Shown here one piece after another: positions 1-4,766 of a DNA stretch of 6,638 nt (positions are counted from its first letter, which is position 1; every line of letters begins with the position of its first letter). Both the position numbers and the translations under genes were made by a program. The stretch lies in the NCBI GenBank assembly GCA_003483675.1, contig DMYK01000151.1, forward strand, positions 2,209-8,846. Reading direction: 5' to 3'. The notes under the pieces are model-generated. The model saw nothing but the letters and a program-made list of their open reading frames with translations, was not told the origin of the DNA and searched no databases. The stretch is from Microcoleaceae cyanobacterium UBA11344 (GTDB taxonomy: Bacteria > Cyanobacteriota > Cyanobacteriia > Cyanobacteriales > Microcoleaceae).

Positions 1-524
1 GAATGCTCTTGCATTTGGGCCAAACACCGCTGTTTTAGTTCCCGATCGTCAGGTAGCAGCTTCACTTCTTGCAGCAGAGAAGTAGCCTTGCGTCGTGCTG
101 AAATTTGGGATACATTTTGGTGCAGACAAATCGCTTCTGTCAGTTGAAATCCAATGGTGTAGACGGGATTGAGCGAACTCATCGGCTCTTGAAAAATCGT
201 GGCAATCTGACTGCCCCGGTATGTTTGTTTTTCCCTTTCCGGGATTTCCAGCAGATTTACCGGCTGATTGCTAGCATCGTCTTTTGTCGAAGAGAACCAA
301 ATTTCCCCTGAAATTTGAGTTGACACATTCGGCAGCAAACCCATAATAGCGAGGGAAGTGACGGATTTTCCTGACCCCGATTCTCCCACAATTCCCAGGG
401 TTTGCCCTCGCTTCACCTCGAAGGAAATGCCGTCAACTGCTTTGATTGTTGCAGACGCATCGCCTGTATCCGCAGATGGAAATTGAACCCGCAGGTTGCG
501 AACTTCTAGGACGGTTTCACTCAT
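1..524 (-). CDS. ABC transporter ATP-binding protein, oligopeptide/dipeptide (DppD/OppD) type, N-terminal part
   Basis: The minus-strand frame opens with ATG at 524-522 (MSETVLEVRNLRVQF) and stays open to the window edge, giving 174 residues. Visible motifs are a Walker A, GESGSGKS (residues 47-54), and a Q-loop, IFQEPMSSLNP (Q at residue 112). This GESGSGKS / FQEPMSSLNP pair is typical of peptide/nickel importers of the DppD/OppD/YejF group, where the subunit hydrolyses ATP on the cytoplasmic face of the permease. The ABC signature, Walker B and H-loop would lie beyond the left edge, so completeness cannot be judged, nor whether it is a single ATPase or the two-ATPase fusion common in cyanobacteria. 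The start is supported because the beta-strand before Walker A begins within a few residues of it, as usual in the family. No permease or binding-protein gene of the same system is in the window. Family certain; substrate unknown. Confidence 0.93.
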   Translation of the reverse strand, partial: MSETVLEVRNLRVQFPSADTGDASATIKAVDGISFEVKRGQTLGIVGESGSGKSVTSLAIMGLLPNVSTQISGEIWFSSTKDDASNQPVNLLEIPEREKQTYRGSQIATIFQEPMSSLNPVYTIGFQLTEAICLHQNVSQISARRKATSLLQEVKLLPDDRELKQRCLAQMQEH

Positions 525-603
525 GGATGTCTATGGTCAAAGTTAAGTGGAAATTAATTCGATTGTAAGCTGTTCCACGTTTGACTTACATCTTTGGGGC
601 GGA

Positions 604-633
604 ATATAAGTACCCACCCCACAATAATTGCAA
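604..633 (-). promoter_or_regulatory. Possible sigma70-type promoter for the ABC ATPase gene
   Basis: On the minus strand TTGCAA (633-628) is followed after 18 bases by TTATAT (609-604), about 80 bases upstream of the ATPase start codon at 524. Element similarity is only moderate and the spacer is one base longer than ideal. This is a pattern-based guess; no transcription start is known. The rest of the 182-base gap between the two genes shows only a weak TGTAAG/CTTACA inverted repeat (564-569 with 585-590). Confidence 0.28.
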
Positions 634-706
634 TAGTTTTCTCGATCCAAAGTCACTGTTTTTTAGCTCTTGAGTGCCTGTTGAAAGCAGAAAACTTCTA
701 CTTTGA

Positions 707-1222
707 TCAGAAACCGATGACTTGAGTATCAGCCGGCAATGCAGTTGCTTCAGAAACCTTTTTAAACACAGTTGCCTCAGCATTCAAGGAATTAGGTCTG
801 GGCTGTCCGGGATTAGTGCCTTGCAATTGGAGGCGCATTTGACCTTCGGGAGTCAATTCAAAAACAGTCTCGACTGTTTCTGTATTGCTGAGACCGAAAT
901 CCAAGTGCATTGGTTTGGCACCGAAATTCACTTTGTACCTCATTTCTTTGGCGCGGGCTGCCCCGTCGGGGCCTTTAGCCATCATAAACAATTTGCCTTC
1001 TGGGGCAAAGACGAAGGTGAAAGACTGACCCGAAGGGATTGTTCCTTGCCACTGGCCTAGAAGTTGCTGGTCGATGTTGCTGGTGGCCGGGGCGGCTACT
1101 TCGGCAATTTTTGGTGCGGCTGCGGCTGCGGATGCGGGGCCGAGTGAGGCGTTGAAGCTGGCGAGGATGCCGAAGCTCATGCCACCTGCGATCGCTTTGC
1201 CAATCATTTTTGAATTAGACAT
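707..1222 (-). CDS. Exported conserved cyanobacterial protein of unknown function (171 aa)
   Basis: The N-terminus (SNSKMIGKAIAGGMSFGILASF, residues 2-23) has a basic start and a hydrophobic core, followed by an Ala-rich stretch (ASAAAAA, about 30-36). This suggests Sec export, with cleavage near residues 32-36. A short linker leads to a compact beta-rich domain from about residue 53 to 160: LLGQWQG, FTFVFAPEGKLFMM, PMHLDFGL, VETVFELTPEGQMRLQL, GQPRP and VFKKVSEATALP. I recognise this 'GQWQ ... FAPEGKLF ... MHLD ... F(E/D)TxxGQ ... GxPRP ... KVS' pattern as a cyanobacterial domain of unknown function, sometimes found with pilin-like proteins; that association is from memory. No catalytic residues stand out, and a lipocalin-like or scaffolding role is only speculation. 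Start at 1222 is fixed by the signal peptide. No strong ribosome-binding site is visible. Probably monocistronic. Confidence 0.85.
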   Translation of the reverse strand: MSNSKMIGKAIAGGMSFGILASFNASLGPASAAAAAPKIAEVAAPATSNIDQQLLGQWQGTIPSGQSFTFVFAPEGKLFMMAKGPDGAARAKEMRYKVNFGAKPMHLDFGLSNTETVETVFELTPEGQMRLQLQGTNPGQPRPNSLNAEATVFKKVSEATALPADTQVIGF

Positions 1223-1252
1223 GAGACCGATCTCAAAATTGGTTGTTTCTTT

Positions 1253-1279
1253 TGTACACTGTAACGGTAAAACCGTACA
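1253..1279. promoter_or_regulatory. Nested inverted repeats upstream of the exported-protein gene
   Basis: About 30-57 bases upstream of the start codon at 1222 lie two overlapping inverted repeats: TGTAC/GTACA (1253-1257 with 1275-1279) and ACGGT-AAA-ACCGT (1264-1268 with 1272-1276). This is a plausible place for a regulator to bind near the promoter. The arms are only 5 bp. The spacing does not match the NtcA GTA-N8-TAC rule. Treated as a weak candidate. Confidence 0.2.
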
Positions 1280-1369
1280 TTGTTTAAATCCTTTTTGGGG
1301 ATGGAAATAGATTTAGGCACTCATCACAATCTCTCTGATGCCAGGAAATTTCCCGAATTCTCGATCGGC

Positions 1370-1390
1370 TCAAATCCGGCTGTATCGGAA
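1370..1390 (+). repeat. Dispersed 21-bp repeat, copy 1
   Basis: The 21 bases starting TCAAATCCGGCTGT match 18 of 21 positions of the segment at 2975-2995, and all three differences are C/T transitions. Both copies lie in non-coding DNA. The core ATCGGAA partly mirrors upstream sequence. I recall similar AAATCCGG...ATCGGAA strings as common short intergenic repeats in Oscillatoriales, which is from memory. Confidence 0.55.
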
Positions 1391-1480
1391 CAGTTCGCTG
1401 TCAGTGAGTTGATTTTTCTGACATCTTGCACCTCTGTCAGGAACAGGGTTTTCGGCTTGTTCCACAAAAATTAAATTCCC

Positions 1481-1505
1481 TTGTGGGGTGTCCCGCCCGC
1501 CCCAA
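1481..1505. repeat. GC-rich repeat-like element with TGGGG/CCCCA arms
   Basis: TTGTGGGG (1481-1488) and CCCCAA (1500-1505) flank a C/G-rich core containing CCCGCCCG, giving a 5-bp TGGGG/CCCCA inverted repeat. It resembles a diverged member of the 'GGGCGGGC...CCCCACAAG' intergenic repeats frequent in filamentous cyanobacteria (from memory). Copy number in the genome cannot be seen here. Confidence 0.35.
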
Positions 1506-1542
1506 ACATACAATTTAGATGCGGGAGAGCTTAGTCTAATCC

Positions 1543-1758
1543 TTAAATTTTTTCACAAGGGCGATCGACTGGTTCCGCCTCAGATTCGGGTTGAGATTCC
1601 GGCGCTGGTTTCTGTTGATTTTGATCGCGTTTTGTGCGCTCTAATGCCTCTGCGTAAGACCAAGCCATTTGCACAAGAAAAGCTTTCGCTATGGCATCCA
1701 AATTTTTCAAATCCTCGCTTTCAGGCGGTTCATCTTTTTGATTAGCATCATTCATCAT
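1543..1758 (-). CDS. Small acidic hypothetical protein (71 aa)
   Basis: The frame runs open from 1821, but I place the start at 1758 (MMNDANQKDEPPESEDLKNL). A GGGAGA ribosome-binding site (minus strand of 1769-1774) sits 10 bases upstream of it, whereas the earlier ATG at 1821 has no such site and adds an uncharacteristic Lys/Cys stretch. The protein has three parts: an acidic hydrophilic start (about 1-18), a likely amphipathic helix (about 19-42, NLDAIAKAFLVQMAWSYAEAL) and a Gln/Pro/Glu-rich disordered tail (about 46-71) ending DRPCEKI. There is no signal peptide or membrane span, so it is probably cytoplasmic. I do not recognise a family and assign no function. The good ribosome-binding site and helical core argue that it is real; the short length keeps confidence moderate. 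Confidence 0.55.
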   Translation of the reverse strand: MMNDANQKDEPPESEDLKNLDAIAKAFLVQMAWSYAEALERTKRDQNQQKPAPESQPESEAEPVDRPCEKI

Positions 1759-1910
1759 GTTTTTGTTTTCTCCCGGGCAGGTTTTACTAGATAATTTTTG
1801 CATGGTGCGATCGATACCCACAAACTATGATTTTTCACAGCACCTGCACCCTACTTTTTTTTGAGAGCATGACCTTGAATTACGTCAATGATATCATAAA
1901 ACTGCCTGAG

Positions 1911-2350
1911 TCAAGTAAAAAAATAGAAAGAGACTTTGACTTCGCTGGTTGCCAGCAGCACCGACTCCTGCTGAAAACTTCCCTTGTAGGTTTCGCTAAT
2001 TTCATTAATAGCTTAATTGTTTTTATGGCTAGTTTCATGAATTAAAATAACTATTTTAGAGTTTTCCAACAGAATCCAGAACTGAGGAACTGGCCCGATC
2101 CGTTTAATACCGTTAGCCCTTCCCGAAAGCGAGGGGTAATAACTACGTTGACAAACTGCTGCCATTCTAATTCAGAAATTATCTCCCCTCCCGGTTTAGT
2201 TAAGCCAAAATACAGTTCGTCTTTGCACAGGGTTTTTTGGTTGGCATTAGTATCCGAAGTTTCGGGAAGTTCAGCGCGTGCAGTCGGAGGAAAAACGGGC
2301 AAGATGAACAGCAGATCGGCTAGGAAAAGACTGTTAAGATTTTTATTCAT
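1911..2350 (-). pseudogene. DUF3574 family exported protein, broken by one frameshift and one stop
   Basis: The N-terminal 90 codons are intact: a signal peptide (MNKNLNSLFLADLLFILPVF...ARA, cleavage near residue 26), then the DUF3574 signature LYFGLTKPGGEIISELEWQQF and VITPRFREGLTVLNGSGQFL. After SSG the frame goes wrong and stops at 2051-2053. In the alternative minus frame the family's C-terminal half continues directly: ILLENSKIVILIHETSH, then a TAA (2015-2013), then AINEISETYKGSFQQESV and LLATSEVKVSF, ending at TGA (1913-1911). One missing base near 2075-2076 plus one nonsense codon (CAA to TAA is the simplest origin) explains everything. Repaired, it would be about 146 residues, the usual length for the family. 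The function of DUF3574 is unknown. No clear ribosome-binding site precedes the ATG. Almost certainly non-functional unless the lesions are sequencing errors. Confidence 0.88.
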
Positions 2351-2381
2351 CGAGCGTCATACTTTTTTTAATCCTCTTTTT

Positions 2382-2430
2382 ACGAACCGCGAAGACGCGA
2401 AGGACACGAAGGAAGAAGAAAGAAGGAAGA
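2382..2430 (+). repeat. Dispersed intergenic repeat of the 'AACCGCGAAGACGCGAAGGA' type
   Basis: Purine-rich sequence with internal near-repeats of CGAAG (CGCGAAGA, CGCGAAGG, CACGAAGG) followed by GAAGAAGAAAGAAGG. Translated it reads TNREDAKDTKEEERR, a peptide I recognise as a recurrent spurious product of a very common cyanobacterial intergenic repeat. It lies between the DUF3574 and transporter pseudogenes. Identification rests on memory; only one copy is in this window. Confidence 0.6.
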
Positions 2431-2467
2431 TTTGATCAGTGATGCGATCATAATTCAAAGTTCAAAA

Positions 2468-2545
2468 CTATCCTTTTACTGCACCCGCAGTTAAACCTTG
2501 AACGATGGGCCGCTGGAACGCTAAAACTAGGAAAACTAAGGGTAA
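2468..2545 (-). pseudogene. C-terminal remnant of a MalG-type sugar ABC transporter permease
   Basis: In the minus frame ending at TAG (2470-2468) the sequence reads LPLVFLVLAFQRPIVQGLTAGAVKG and then stops. FQRPIVQGLTAGAVKG is the classic C-terminal tail of carbohydrate ABC permeases of the MalG/UgpE family, preceded by the end of the last membrane span. Nothing upstream in this frame continues the permease: within a few codons the sequence is that of the solute-binding protein, in a different frame. Only about 25 of the roughly 270-290 residues remain, so this is a deletion remnant and not a gene. Confidence 0.85.
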
Positions 2546-2808
2546 AGATTTTCTACGAGGTTGCTATCGAATGGCCCTTCTATGAGGTTGATGCGAATGT
2601 CTGGGTTTTTCTGTTCAAATTCTTTGACGAAGGGCTTCCAGTTAACAATGTCTTGCCCCTGCATTAACATTGTCAGTACGACTGGTTGCTTGGTGAGGGC
2701 TGGGAGGATAAATAGGAACAAGACGGCGGCTAGGGTGACAGTGAATAACGCTAACAAAGCCGATCGCTTTTGCCGCCGCAATGAAGGCGGGGAGTTGATT
2801 TTTTGCAT
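2536..2808 (-). pseudogene. N-terminal remnant of a sugar ABC transporter solute-binding protein
   Basis: The 90-codon frame encodes a basic start (MQKINSPPSLRRQKR), a hydrophobic signal/anchor (about 17-39), then the first beta-strand and helix of a family 1 extracellular solute-binding protein: VVLTMLMQGQDIVNWKPFVK, EFEQKNPDIRINLIEGPFDS and NLVENLYP. In related cyanobacterial proteins NLVE(N/D)LY is followed by TSAF...GDSPYDL and about 330 more residues (from memory). Here the reading breaks exactly at that point and runs into the permease C-terminus. The usual gene order is binding protein, permease 1, permease 2 on one strand, so a single in-locus deletion of roughly 2-3 kb joining the first and last genes is the simplest explanation. 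The residual 90-aa product might be exported or membrane-anchored but cannot bind substrate. Confidence 0.88.
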
Positions 2809-2919
2809 GAGGTTTTGAGAAATAGAATTGGGCGATCGACTCGCTTTCTGTTGTTTCGCGGGATTTAGCCAGTTTGTGCAAAATAGGATTTAACTAGGTG
2901 TTTTTGGAGTTAAATAGAC

Positions 2920-2937
2920 ATCTATCTACAGATAGAT
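2920..2937. promoter_or_regulatory. 18-bp inverted repeat, operator candidate upstream of the transporter remnant
   Basis: ATCTATCT-AC-AGATAGAT is a perfect 8-bp inverted repeat with a 2-base centre, about 110 bases upstream of the binding-protein start codon at 2808. The symmetry and size fit a homodimeric repressor (LacI, GntR or TetR class), and such a site would suit a sugar-uptake operon. The regulator is not visible and the site may now be an orphan. Confidence 0.35.
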
Positions 2938-2974
2938 ATTGAGATAGTCCACAGTCCTTCCGATCCCCCTAATA

Positions 2975-2995
2975 TCAAATCTGGTTGCATCGGAA
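2975..2995 (+). repeat. Dispersed 21-bp repeat, copy 2
   Basis: Matches 1370-1390 at 18 of 21 positions with three transitions. A second ATCGGAA / TTCCGAT relationship exists with the upstream TTCCGAT (2958-2964), making a 7-bp inverted repeat across this segment, so this copy could form a longer stem than the first. Confidence 0.55.
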
Positions 2996-3014
2996 TTAAT
3001 ATTACCCATAATCA

Positions 3015-3077
3015 GGACAAGGCAGTGCCGTTTCCCTACCCCAAAATAATCCTAGGGACACTCCAAGAGCCGTGTCC
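3015..3077. repeat. Two palindromic intergenic repeats around GGCAGTGCC and GGACAC/GTGTCC
   Basis: The first is an imperfect palindrome centred on GGCAGTGCC (3021-3029), with GGA/TCC outer arms (3015-3017 and 3033-3035). The second is GGACAC (3056-3061) with GTGTCC (3072-3077) and a 10-base loop. Both look like decayed members of the 'GGACACGGCAGTGCCGTGTCC' palindromic repeat family common in filamentous cyanobacteria (from memory). Confidence 0.5.
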
Positions 3078-3091
3078 TCCGTTGCTCTTGT

Positions 3092-3107
3092 CCCCCCCTT
3101 CGGGGGG
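3092..3107. repeat. CCCCCC-TTC-GGGGGG hairpin
   Basis: A run of seven C (3092-3098) is separated by TTC from six G (3102-3107), followed by CTA and another G run. The stem is very stable, possibly with a UUCG loop. It resembles the frequent cyanobacterial 'CCCCCCTT...GGGGGGCTAGGGGGGATC' intergenic repeat. No U-run follows it on either strand, so I do not call it a terminator. Confidence 0.5.
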
Positions 3108-3167
3108 CTAGGGGGGATCGCGCAGTCGCCTACCAGCGAAATTTATCAGGAAATTGGGTTTAAAACC

Positions 3168-3184
3168 CCGTCCTTCTAGGACGG
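3168..3184 (+). repeat. Left-end subterminal hairpin of the tnpB element
   Basis: CCGTCCT-TCT-AGGACGG is a perfect 7-bp stem with a 3-base loop, about 50 bases before tnpB. IS200/IS605 ends carry such imperfect or perfect subterminal palindromes, bound by TnpA during single-strand transposition. Position and form fit; the identity as left end is an inference. Confidence 0.6.
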
Positions 3185-3234
3185 CTTTATGTTTACTAGA
3201 GACACAGTTACCACTAAATTGCTAGAGTAGTGGA

Positions 3235-4490
3235 ATGTTAACCATGAACTACCGCTACCGAGTCTACCCAAACACCGCTCAAGAAGAGTTACTCAAAGAG
3301 TGGATGGACACTTGTCGCGTCGCATATAACTACGGACTGCGAGAAATCAAGGACTGGTTCAATAGTCGGAAATGTATGGTTGACAGATGTTCCATCAGTC
3401 ATGAGTACATCATGCCTGCTGATAGCCCTTTCCCTGGCGAGGCAAAACAGCTTAATGCTCTGCCAAGTGCTAAAAAGGTATTTCCCCGATTGGGTAAAGT
3501 ACCAAGCCAAGTATTGCAGCAAGCGCTTAAACAATTGCACCGAGCATGGGAGGGATTTCAAAAAGTTGGGCATGGATTTCCTCGATTTAAAAAGTTTGGA
3601 CAATTTAAGTCTTTGTTGTTTCCCCAGTTCAAGCAGAATCCTGTGAGTGGGATACATATTGCCCTGCCCAAACTTGGGTTGATTCCAATTAATTTGCATC
3701 GCCAAATTCCCAGTGGTTTTGTAGTGAAGCAAGTCCGAATAATTAATAAAGCGGATATTTGGTACGCATCTATTAACATCCAATGTGATGTTAACATCCC
3801 CAACCCTAGTCCACAGGGTCATCCGATTGGAGTAGATCTGGGACTTTCCAAGTTTTTAGCAACCAGTGACGGGGCGATCGTAAAATCACCTAAGTTCTTA
3901 AAAGTCATGCTCCGCAAGCTGAAATTGCTGCAACGCAGACTTGATCGAAAAAAGAAACGGTCTAAAAATTACGAGAAGCAGCGCATCAAGGTGCTAGAAT
4001 TCATCACACAATTGATAATACCCGTAAAGATTTCCACTTCAAACAAGCTCATGTCCTTTGCGGGGCAGCCGATCTGGTCTTCATGGAAGATTTGGATTAC
4101 CGAATCCTCGCCAAAGGAATGCTTGGGAAACAAATGCTTGCGGAGGGATTTGGACAATTCCGAACTATCACCAAGTATGTGTGTTGGAAGCGCGGTAAAT
4201 TCTTTGGTGAGGTTAGTGCTAGGGGGACTTCCCAGGAGTGTCCTGAGTGTGGTGCAGAAGTTAGAAAGGATTTGAGTGTGAGAGTTCATTCTTGTTCTAA
4301 TTGTGGCTATACAACGGATAGGGATGTTGCTAGTAGTCAAGTGATTAGAAATAGGGGAATAGAACTGATTAGTACCGATGGACTGTCGGGAATTAAAAAT
4401 GCCTATGCAGACGGTTTGCCGGGGGTTGAGATGTCTCAGCCTAGGTCGTCGAAATCCCGTAAGGGAACAACTAGGAAACCTAAGAAGTGA
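3235..4490 (+). pseudogene. tnpB: TnpB-family RNA-guided nuclease, broken by a single-base frameshift
   Basis: Frame 1 from ATG 3235 (MLTMNYRYRVYPNTAQ) encodes the OrfB N-terminal helix-turn-helix/wedge region and the first RuvC motif GVDLGLSKFLA (Asp 201) up to KNYEKQRIKV (codon 253, 3991-3993). The family then continues in the -1 frame from GCT at 3993: ARIHHTIDNTRKDFHFKQAH, VFMEDLDY (Glu 285), the zinc finger CPEC...CSNC (Cys 336, 339, 354, 357 of the repaired protein) and CGYTTDRDVAS (Asp about 364), ending at TGA 4488-4490. One lost G at 3993/3994 explains the break. Repaired length is 418 residues, normal for TnpB. TnpB is an omegaRNA-guided DNA endonuclease of IS200/IS605 elements and an ancestor of Cas12. 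The N-terminal product lacks two catalytic acids and the zinc finger. The C-terminal frame could start at ATG 4083 but would lack RuvC-I. ATG 3244 is an alternative start. Confidence 0.9.
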
Positions 4491-4555
4491 TTCTTAGTCC
4501 GCGACGTACCGACCGGGCGGAGTGATGTCACGATGAATTTAAGCCTGGTTGTTGA
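4440..4555 (+). ncRNA. Presumed omegaRNA (reRNA) region at the tnpB 3' end
   Basis: In characterised IS200/IS605 elements the guide RNA scaffold overlaps the end of tnpB and extends to the right end, with the guide read from flanking DNA. Here CTAAGAA-GTGA-TTCTTAG (4480-4497) forms a 7-bp stem capped by a GNRA-type GTGA loop that contains the tnpB stop codon. It is followed by a GC-rich stretch (GCGACGTACCGACCGGGCGG) and GATGAATTTAAGCC. The location and stem fit; extent, and whether it is expressed, are inference. Confidence 0.35.
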
Positions 4556-4605
4556 CACAAATAAGCCCTGCGTCCCTACCCCTAGCTTGTTTCTCGATAC
4601 AAAAA

Positions 4606-4635
4606 ACACCGCTCCTCAAAACAGGATAACGGTGT
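4606..4635. repeat. Weak inverted repeat ACACCG/CGGTGT
   Basis: A 6-bp inverted repeat with an 18-base loop lies in the gap between tnpB and the convergent DUF4912 gene. A further GGGTT/AACCC pair follows (4650-4654 with 4668-4672). No U-run is attached. Nothing else in 4556-4766 looks coding; the plus-strand frame at 4533-4715 has no ribosome-binding site and no family resemblance. Confidence 0.25.
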
Positions 4636-4766
4636 ATAGGGGGTGTTATGGGTTGTTGTCTGGGATTAACCCTAGCAAATCATCAGATGTCCGGGTTAGG
4701 CCTTGTGATGGTTAAAAAATTGGCACAAACCTGCGGGATCGCCCCCCGATCGATCGACCATTGCTG

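Larger units (their letters stand above)
1223..1542. other. Gene-free intergenic stretch of 320 bases
   Basis: No convincing reading frame is present; the short plus-strand frames here lack family resemblance and ribosome-binding sites. The stretch holds the nested inverted repeats next to the exported-protein gene, a GGAAATTTCC palindrome (1344-1353), a dispersed-repeat copy (1370-1390) and a GC-rich repeat-like element (1481-1505). Confidence 0.6.
2809..3234. other. Gene-free intergenic stretch of 426 bases rich in repeats and hairpins
   Basis: No credible reading frame. In order it holds a compact 18-bp inverted repeat (2920-2937), the second copy of the 21-bp dispersed repeat (2975-2995), two imperfect palindromes (3015-3035 and 3056-3077), a C-run/G-run hairpin (3093-3107), and the left-end hairpin of the tnpB element (3168-3184). 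Confidence 0.65.
3166..4550 (+). mobile_element. Isolated tnpB element of the IS200/IS605 superfamily (IS1341-like), boundaries approximate
   Basis: The element carries only tnpB. No Y1 transposase (TnpA) gene is present on either side, so it is of the tnpB-only type that needs a TnpA supplied from elsewhere. The left end is inferred from a 7-bp hairpin in AAAACCCCGTCCT (see 3168-3184). The right end is inferred to lie shortly after the TGATGTCACGATGAATTTAAG segment but cannot be fixed without comparing copies. IS200/IS605 elements lack terminal inverted repeats and target duplications, so none are expected. Confidence 0.6.

Noticed and set aside
722..1060. 112-codon plus-strand frame opposite the exported protein gene.
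   Set aside because: Antisense shadow; the minus-strand protein has a signal peptide and recognisable domain motifs while this frame has none.
1253..1279. NtcA site upstream of the exported-protein gene.
   Set aside because: GTA and TAC elements are present, but no pair has the required 8-base spacing.
1827..2045. Plus-strand 72-codon frame.
   Set aside because: It is antisense to the reconstructed C-terminal half of the DUF3574 pseudogene, which explains its openness.
3948..3954. A_AAA_AAG slippery heptamer in the correct zero frame of tnpB, suggesting programmed -1 frameshifting into the C-terminal frame.
   Set aside because: After a -1 slip the ribosome reads GAA ACG GTC TAA and stops at 3963-3965, and the family similarity in frame 1 continues to codon 253. 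The shift must occur after 3965, so this heptamer cannot produce the full protein.
4533..4715. 60-codon plus-strand frame after tnpB.
   Set aside because: No ribosome-binding site and no family resemblance; it overlaps the presumed right end of the tnpB element and weak hairpins.
4715..4760. Possible terminator after the DUF4912 gene: GATCG-GGGGG-CGATC on the minus strand followed later by TTTTTT.
   Set aside because: The stem is only 5 bp and the T-run starts about 17 bases after it, so it does not fit an intrinsic terminator. The GATCG arms are better explained by frequent CGATCG strings in this genome.
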